The translations under genes were made by a program, and so were the position numbers. Below the pieces are notes generated by a model. That model did no database searches and had not been told where the DNA came from. It worked only from the letters and a program-made list of their open reading frames with translations. DNA of 64,000 bases, taken from NCBI GenBank assembly GCA_902728285.1, contig CACVBU010000096.1, positions 365,937 to 429,936 of the forward strand, read 5' to 3'. Origin of the DNA: Clytia hemisphaerica (Eukaryota; Cnidaria; Hydrozoa; Leptothecata; Clytiidae). Shown in pieces: positions 58,001 to 64,000 of the stretch. The stretch's first letter is position 1; the number at the start of each line of letters is the position of its first letter.

Positions 58001-60369
58001 GTACCTCTTTGTGTTTATGTCATTGGTGAAGAGCCTGTTCTCGACTATCAAATGAATATCAAGTCCACAATCTTAGGTGATCCTTCAATACCTAACGTGT
58101 ATTACGAAATAGAAATTATTAAATTGCTCGCAAGCTTTTTTGGAAGAGGACCGCTCAATAATTTGGGACTAGCTCGCTCATCAAGCTCGTTGAATGAAAT
58201 TGAAAGTTTTAAATTCAGCTTTTGCAACGCAAGGAAGAAATCATGTGATTGTGTTTTAATTAGAGAGACGCAATCAAAATCTACTGATGGAAATGGTATA
58301 AGTTCCATATCGAACGATTTGTTTCTATTTAGAGAGGCAGAAACAATAGTTCAAGGGAAATGTTCCGAATCTAAAGCTCCAGTTATCAATAAAGATATAA
58401 TCGATTTCATTCAGCTAAGAAAAGGTGAGATTTTCGAGGTTTCCGTACCAGAAAATGCTTTTACGGACGATGAAGATGGAGGTATGTCAAACCTGACACT
58501 GTGTATAAAAGATAATCAAAATCGCCAGCTCGACAAAACAAGTTGGATGAAAGTGAACCAGGAGAAGATATGCGGTGTATACACACTGAACGAACAGCGA
58601 AATCAAATTTCGACTAATAAACTTGAGAAATTCAATTTAGTTGCTAAAGATGGCTGTGGAAAAGAGGCTTATAATACATTTACTGTCATCCTTCAAGAAA
58701 GTGAAATCAAAGCGAGTGCTTCATACTGTTTAATAATAGATGAAAACATTGAACAGTTTAAGAAAGACTGTTCAAAAGTAGAAAATATCGTTGAAATAAT
58801 CGCTGAGAAGTTTATAATCCCTGAATCTGATGTTATTATTACAAAGATAATATCAAAAGATGAAAACAAGACACAATTTGAGTGGCAAATCCCCAATAGT
58901 AATGACATAACTTGTACAGTTCAAGAAAAATCTTCAAAACATATCTTACCAAATGGAAATGTAGATAATGATTTTGTTCTGCAACTTGACAAAGTTAATG
59001 TCAAAGTTGAAGAAATTCTGATTAAGTGCGTGTCAACTGATACAATAAAGACGCCAGATAAGAGCGAATTTCCATGGTGGGTTATCATTCTGCTCATAGT
59101 TATACTCGTTCTGCTCTTTCTTATTTGGTGCTTGTGGTTGTTCATACCAAGATGCTGCAAAGAAAACTGTTGTTTGTCTTTGTTTTGTGAAAGATGTTGT
59201 ACCAAGTCTGGCAGGTTTTCCTCGCTTAATAATGAAAATGATCCTGATTATGACGAGAATAAAGAACCAATTGTTGACTCTGACTCTATTGATGGGATGC
59301 CCATGGTTTACACCAAATTTAACAAAGAGTCAGACACCAGTTCAAATCCAAGCACCAAAGGAGAGCTAGTTGATGGGAAATTTTCGAAACCAAAGAGGAC
59401 GAAACATCTATGGATTCTGGTCAATTTTCAGATCCACTTGAGCTACCGCCACTATATGATCATCAACATGGTTATATTGATTCACCGGGAAATATTCAAA
59501 CATCTACTACAAAAACAATCACAAACAAGAGAACGACTGGACGAGATTTCAATCGCATAGATGAGCGTGATGTTAAATTAGATTTCAACACACATCGAAC
59601 TGATCAAATAGATCAAGGTCACCAGAAAAGTCAAGCTTTCTATGAATCTTGGAAAGACCCTCAACAAACAAACACTGATTATCAATCAATTCGCTATGTC
59701 AATAGACAATACAAAAATAATCAAACACCTCCTGGATACATAGAAGAGTTTTATAACGATAATCGGCAAGCGACCATAGGCTCGTACGCTGGCTTCAATA
59801 ACTATGAAGAGAGAAGATACAACGAGCAAAGAAGAGCTCGAAGAGCTCGAAGAGCTAAAATTAAAAGAGGTGACGATCATCTTCTTGTAAGAAGAAATAA
59901 AAGCAATAGAATAGAGAATGAAGATCGCTACCGCCGAAACTACCACATTATTGACGAAAGAAATTTGCGTCAAAACCTATCTTATGGAAATGATCATTCC
60001 GAACAAGTCACTGTTACTCTTTCAAAATTGCTGTTCAATAAATATCTGAGGGAGCAAAACCTGAAGGTTCAACAGAACAGTAAATACAAAAGATATTACA
60101 CCAAGAAACGGAGCCGCAACGTGGATGCTTTGGTAGACAATAGATATATGAGTTCAGGTCGGAACAACATATATTGCGTACATTCACCTGGTACATCATC
60201 TTCAAATGACATTTATATTGCAGACACTGCAACTGGTTATACGTCAGACACAAGTGATAGAAATTTTTATATCATGCGACGAAAGAAACAGACTGGTGAC
60301 GTAAATAGTAAAAATCAAGCCAAAATACATTATATTCGTAAAAGAAGGGCTTCGAGCTCTGAAGTTTAG
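46045..60369 (+). CDS. Giant dystroglycan-like transmembrane protein, copy 2
   Basis: Exon 1 46045-46094 and exon 2 46699-60369, a single 13.7-kb exon. An unbroken frame runs to about 59395; one missing base there must be allowed to reach the conserved tail, giving about 4,573 residues. About 17 CADG + SEA/S6-like modules start near 46729, 48211, 48871, 49549, 50225, 50890, 51550, 52268, 52940, 53645, 54330, 55040, 55710, 56360, 57045, 57690 and 58370, a period of about 680 nt (225 residues). CADG units show C-x-x-F-x-Y-x-IP...F-x-D-x-x-DG-x-T-R; SEA-like units show W-x-N/x-C, then C, then DG, then a closing Cys. The TM helix is at about 59075-59150, followed by a Cys-rich juxtamembrane stretch (CCKENCC, CERCC), PPLY (in LPPLYDHQHG), a second PPGY, and RRARRARRAKIKR. 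No Ser/Thr/Pro mucin region is seen, unlike vertebrate dystroglycan. Predicted role: cell-surface adhesion receptor linked to WW-domain proteins. Confidence 0.85.
46230..46608. mobile_element. Mutator-like MITE with 9-bp target duplication inside intron 1 of copy 2
   Basis: ATCGGGGCA at 46230-46238 and 46600-46608 is a perfect 9-bp direct repeat flanking a 361-bp element. The element's ends are near-perfect inverted repeats of about 105-110 bp (46239-46345 against 46490-46599), beginning GCAAATTTTTTTCCGTAAGC and containing three GGCCCAAG(C/A)CCTG units. Long TIRs with a 9-bp duplication are the Mutator (MULE) pattern. There is no coding capacity. The intact duplication implies a fairly recent insertion. 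Confidence 0.88.
59380..59410 (+). other. Apparent one-base deletion (frame change) in the copy 2 tail
   Basis: Left of this point the conserved frame ends KGELVDGKFSKPK. Right of it the frame homologous to copy 1 (DSGQFSDPLELPPLYDHQHG) lies one base back. Read without correction, translation leaves the conserved tail and stops at 59560, after an unrelated sequence of about 55 residues. There are no GT/AG borders that would make this an intron. Confidence 0.75.
59410..60369 (+). CDS. Cytoplasmic tail of giant copy 2 (PPxY-bearing part)
   Basis: Open for about 319 codons to the TAG at 60367-60369. It starts with FSDPLELPPLYDHQHGYIDS, has a second PPxY (TPPGYIEEFY), an Arg-rich stretch (RRARRARRAKIKRGDD), a VTVTLSKLLFNKYLREQ helix and an RSRNVDALVDNRYMSSGR block. 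Copy 1 has the same blocks but lacks the second PPxY, and its extreme C terminus is diverged. It could also be translated only through frameshifting or from an alternative transcript; homology with copy 1 argues that it is normally joined to the upstream frame. Confidence 0.75.
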   Translation: MDSGQFSDPLELPPLYDHQHGYIDSPGNIQTSTTKTITNKRTTGRDFNRIDERDVKLDFNTHRTDQIDQGHQKSQAFYESWKDPQQTNTDYQSIRYVNRQYKNNQTPPGYIEEFYNDNRQATIGSYAGFNNYEERRYNEQRRARRARRAKIKRGDDHLLVRRNKSNRIENEDRYRRNYHIIDERNLRQNLSYGNDHSEQVTVTLSKLLFNKYLREQNLKVQQNSKYKRYYTKKRSRNVDALVDNRYMSSGRNNIYCVHSPGTSSSNDIYIADTATGYTSDTSDRNFYIMRRKKQTGDVNSKNQAKIHYIRKRRASSSEV

Positions 60370-61299
60370 AACTTTTGAAATTAAAAATGTCTAAAAAAAA
60401 TGTAAATAATTTTGCACTTTCCTAGCAAGCACTGCCGGATCAGGGAAGAAAAAAATCGGTGGAGAATGACCGAAGTTGACCAAATTTTTCCCCGACTTTT
60501 CATTACCCAAAAAAAATATTTTCAACGAAATTTTGAATTCCCAAAATGCTTTCCCAGGGGTTAGTTTTATTACTTTTGATAGATAGGCTAATTCTTTTTG
60601 TCCCATTTTCGCTATAACCCCCAAAATGTGGTAGGTTTATTTTTATGGCTTTAAATGTAGTACTGTAAATGTAAATGTTGATATGTTTTGAATTGGATTA
60701 ACTATAACAGTAAATCTTAGAAATATTTTAATTTGTAGGAAAATAATTTTCAAAAGATTTTGTTATCCCGAAAATTGTATTCTTTCGATTCTTTCCCCAG
60801 AATGTAGGTGATTTTCATTGAAAAAACTAATTTAAGTTTAAATTTAATGTCCTGACATAATGAGTAACATGTAACAGTATGATCTGAAATAACTTTAATC
60901 ATGAAGTTGAACTATCATTAGGGCTATAAGTGATAGTTATCACACGGTAAAGAGTACAATATGGGATATATTTTTCGAGTTCAGATTTTTCGTTATATTT
61001 AGGCGAGGAAAATATAGAAAACTCTGAACGAGAAAAACATATCTAATATTGTACGAGTAAAGTGTGATAACTGGTTTATTGTCAACTTGAAAAATATCAA
61101 CAAACTTTTCTCTCTCCGTTTGTCTCTTCTTTGTTTTTTTTACTTCCTGTATTTTGGTGAAATCAACATCAAAACATTCGATTCTTCGAAAATGATTCGA
61201 ATGGTTATTAAAATGGCATACTATAAAAGTCGGACCCGGACCTTGGACCCTGACCCCGGACCCTATTTTGGACCCAAGATAGGACCTCAAATCGGACCC
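60370..61299. other. Region downstream of giant copy 2
   Basis: No supported gene. It probably includes the 3' UTR. AT-rich, then loosely spaced GGACC(C/T) motifs from about 61230 leading into the following array. Confidence 0.4.
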
Positions 61300-61460
61300 T
61301 AATTCGGACCCCCATCTAAAAAGTCGGACCTCCATCTAAAAAAGTCGGACCCCCATCTAAAAAAGTCGGACCCCCATCTAAAAAAGTCGGACCCCCATCT
61401 AAAAAAGTCGGACCCCGATCTTAAAATGTCGGACCCCCATCTAAAAAAGTCGGACCCTAA
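61300..61460. repeat. About seven copies of a 21-bp tandem repeat
   Basis: The unit GTCGGACCCCCATCTAAAAAA repeats every 21 bp (e.g. 61323, 61344, 61365) with small changes. A GGACCC-rich lead-in starts near 61230. Confidence 0.9.
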
Positions 61461-61599
61461 AAAACAACTTAACTTAAATCATTATGCCTTAACAGCTTAA
61501 AAAAAGACATGAGTACAAGCTTTTTGCTTATAGGCTAAGAAAAAGGTGATAAACAACCTCTTTGTAAAATGTAATAAAAAAACCTATAAAAGAGAAACC

Positions 61600-62140
61600 C
61601 CAGAGAAACCCATTGCTCTCCCTCCTCACAGCATGGATTTATCATAGAACTCTGGATAAATATCAAATAAAAATGTGGAGAGCAAACCGTTGCCGTTCCA
61701 TTGTTTTAGAAAACAATCTGAAACAATCGATGTCCGCCAAGGACAACTGTCACGGTGGCTCGAGTTTGATTTTGATGGATATAGATATATGCCCTCCGAT
61801 AGCGATCGGAATGGGTCCTACTCATCAAGGAGTAGGAATCACTGTGAACACAGACATTGCAACCCTGCAGGTGCGAGCTCACGTGGGTTATGGCATATAC
61901 ATTGACACTCGAACGACACTGGGAGAACGATGTTCATCGCAAGGCCGAACCTGTAGGGAGTGTTGCAGCACGTCTGGAAGTATCTACCCAGACTACCTAA
62001 TTCTCCTCACATGGTATGGGTTGACCTGGGCGAAGGTACATTCACCTGCCAAGTGAATCGTAGTACCGCGGTGGGTATCGAACTCGGGCCTCCCAGACAG
62101 GAATCAAGCGTAATAACCACTACTCTACTACGCCAAAATG
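61600..62140 (-). mobile_element. tRNA-derived SINE candidate (minus strand)
   Basis: On the minus strand 62132-62059 is a 74-nt tRNA-like head. It has an A box TAGAGTAGTGG, a B box GAGTTCGATACCC, and ends CGTAGTA and TACTACG that pair perfectly. The D and T stems are poor, so it is not a functional tRNA. The GC-richer sequence to about 61600 is probably the SINE body, and the open frames within it are incidental. The tail end is not defined. Confidence 0.5.
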
Positions 62141-64000
62141 ATTACCGTCAACAGCTCTAACTTGGGACGAGTGGTTATATCATGGGATTGTTGACTTTCT
62201 GGTCTGTATTTTCACTTACTGTTAAATCTCTGACAACAAATTTGTTTTCTATGAGATTTATGACTATGTTAATTAAATGACTTTGGAGATTCGGTAAAAT
62301 GATGGCCGAATTGCTGTCCCATGTTTTATCAGACTGTCGAAAGTTAGAGCGCCATATCAAAACATTCTTTTGACAACTTTAGTGCTTATCGAGAGGAAAA
62401 AAGAAAACATTCCTGAGCATAAATTTTTGGATAAGGTACAAAAGTAAGTACAAAATATGATCTCTTGCTTACCAGACCCCTTTTTGAACGGGTACAATAT
62501 GAAATACAGCATTTATGAGCCTTTGCATCAGTTATTTGTCCTTTCACTTTTTTCTCGAATTATCAGTAGGGCTCAGTATAGACTAGTAAACCACGTCGTT
62601 GTATTTCGCTGCAGATTAAACTTGCAATAGGATCTATTTTTCTATATGTTCACTGAATACAAAGACTAGTTCCAAGAGGCGCTATTTACTAAATAAACGG
62701 TGGAGTGCTTTTTATACCGCGGCGGAGTGCTCACTAAAAACAGCGCACTCAAGCTCGCGGATTGGAATAAAAAAGTAAGACAAAACTCTGTGCTTTTTAT
62801 GCTTTATTATTATTATTTTTTTAAAACTAAATTCAATTCACTCAAATCAAAACAAACTCACATCCTGATTATTTTTGGATTTTAATGTATTATAAAAGAA
62901 GGTGAGTACAATGTACAATGAAATATCAGTCAATTTAGAAGCTTTTTTTTTGAAAAAAGTTTTTGAAAAAAGTTCTTTCTTCCATAATTCATGCATAAAT
63001 GCACTAATAAGATACCAACAACAAGACAAGGAGTTGAAACTATTCACAAAAAGTATGATATTTTTGTGAATGAAAAGAATATGAACTAGACTGTACCTAC
63101 CAGCTAGGTACCCCAAAACAAAAATATTCATATATATAAGGGGAAAAATCTTTTTCAAATGAAAAAGATTAAAATATTTTAGAAAAACGGCATCAAAAAT
63201 ATAAAAGATCAGGCCACTGCAGGCATAAGAAAACTTTTTTTTTTGTAGAAGCCAAAATGAAAAATGTTTTCAAAAAAGCAACAATTTTTACTTAACATAA
63301 AATTATATGTATTTGTTCATATTGATCTTTAATTTTGCTATAACAATAATATAAAGTACCTACATAAAATTACTTCCAAATCCAAGTAGATTTTTTTAAA
63401 TTGGCAAAAATCCAATCAAAATTTTCATAAATTTTCAAACTGTAGGTTTTTTCACGTATAAATTTCAGTCTGAACTTGTTCAACAACACCAGGGGACAAC
63501 ACAAAATTACAAGGTAGAAGTCTGCCGGGGGCACCCTGGCGAATAACCGGGACGTGCCACGCTAATCTGATAACAGATTGTGTATTTTCTGGCCCAGTAC
63601 GCTGAAGCTCTAAAGACGTGGGCGAAAATATACAATCTGAAGAATATGGTCGCGCGCCTGTACGCGGACCGCGTAGAATTTTATTTAAGAGGAACAGGTC
63701 CGAGTGCAATGTCGACAGGGAAGGGTGTCATGGCCGACAATTTTTGGGTCGGGAGATATGTCAAGTTCTCTCAAAGCAAATTCAGAACTTTTTTTGGAAA
63801 AGAAGCATGCAAAACATTATTGTATTACACAAACAAGGTTCTTTAATGGATGAATATGCTCAAAAAAGAATCTTTTTTGCTTTAAACTGATTACACAAGA
63901 GAAAACAAAGTATAATAACATCATACACAAATATCACTTAAAAAGAGAGAAAAATCATAAACAAACATCTTTATATTATCAGTAGAAGAAAACTTAAGCT
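62141..64000. other. Non-coding right end of the window
   Basis: No supported gene. A GC-richer island at about 63500-63740 contains overlapping short open frames on both strands (e.g. 63580-63846) without recognisable domains, start context or splice signals. It may be part of a repeat. Confidence 0.35.

Noticed and set aside
61613-62056. 147-codon open frame
   Set aside because: Lies inside the SINE-like body; the composition reflects the repeat and no domain is visible.
62059-62132. Functional tRNA gene (minus strand)
   Set aside because: The acceptor-like ends pair, but the D and T stems are poor and it is fused to a SINE-like body.
63580-63890. Overlapping 88- and 90-codon open frames at the right end
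   Set aside because: Two frames of the same GC-richer island, no start context or domain; may be part of a repeat.

Overview
The window is nuclear DNA from an AT-rich metazoan. Spliced genes with GT-AG introns, a rhodopsin-family GPCR, a synaptotagmin-like protein, claudin/PMP22-like tetraspans and dystroglycan-type repeats are all animal hallmarks. Dense DNA transposons (Helitron, piggyBac-, hAT-, pogo- and Mutator-like miniatures) fit a marine invertebrate, possibly a cnidarian or another early-branching animal. The sequence does not settle the phylum.

Layout. 1-7.7 kb is mostly non-coding: a minus-strand HECT-like fragment (2034-2822), a 3x54-bp repeat, a piggyBac-like miniature element, a hAT-like miniature element with an 8-bp target duplication, and a MITE with GGAATTCC motifs. 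7.7-15.3 kb is an autonomous Helitron: a USP-like cysteine protease domain, HUH Rep and Pif1-type helicase, then an RPA-like gene. A +1 frameshift breaks each of the two genes. 18.3-29 kb is a compact plus-strand chain: class A GPCR, synaptotagmin-like protein, and two tandem three-exon claudin-like genes. Introns and spacers here carry MITEs, a tRNA-type SINE candidate and a 124-bp tandem array.

29.3-43.4 kb and 46.0-60.4 kb hold the most notable content: two tandem giant genes of the same design. Each has a 50-nt signal-peptide exon followed by one exon of about 13.6 kb. That exon encodes about 17 modules, each a dystroglycan-type cadherin-like (CADG) domain plus a SEA/S6-like domain, then one transmembrane helix and a basic cytoplasmic tail with PPxY motifs. 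The predicted protein is about 4,550 residues. The upstream copy is broken by about ten frame changes that all step the same way; the downstream copy is open except for one apparent single-base deletion in the tail. The copies alternate sharply between nearly identical and strongly diverged tracts, as expected from gene conversion between old paralogues. The two introns 1 differ, and that of copy 2 contains a Mutator-like MITE with a 9-bp target duplication.

60.4-64 kb is non-coding: a 21-bp tandem array, a tRNA-like SINE candidate and unclassified sequence. All convincing host genes except the HECT-like fragment are on the plus strand. Several encode membrane, adhesion or junction-type proteins, but a functional link between them is not shown by the sequence.
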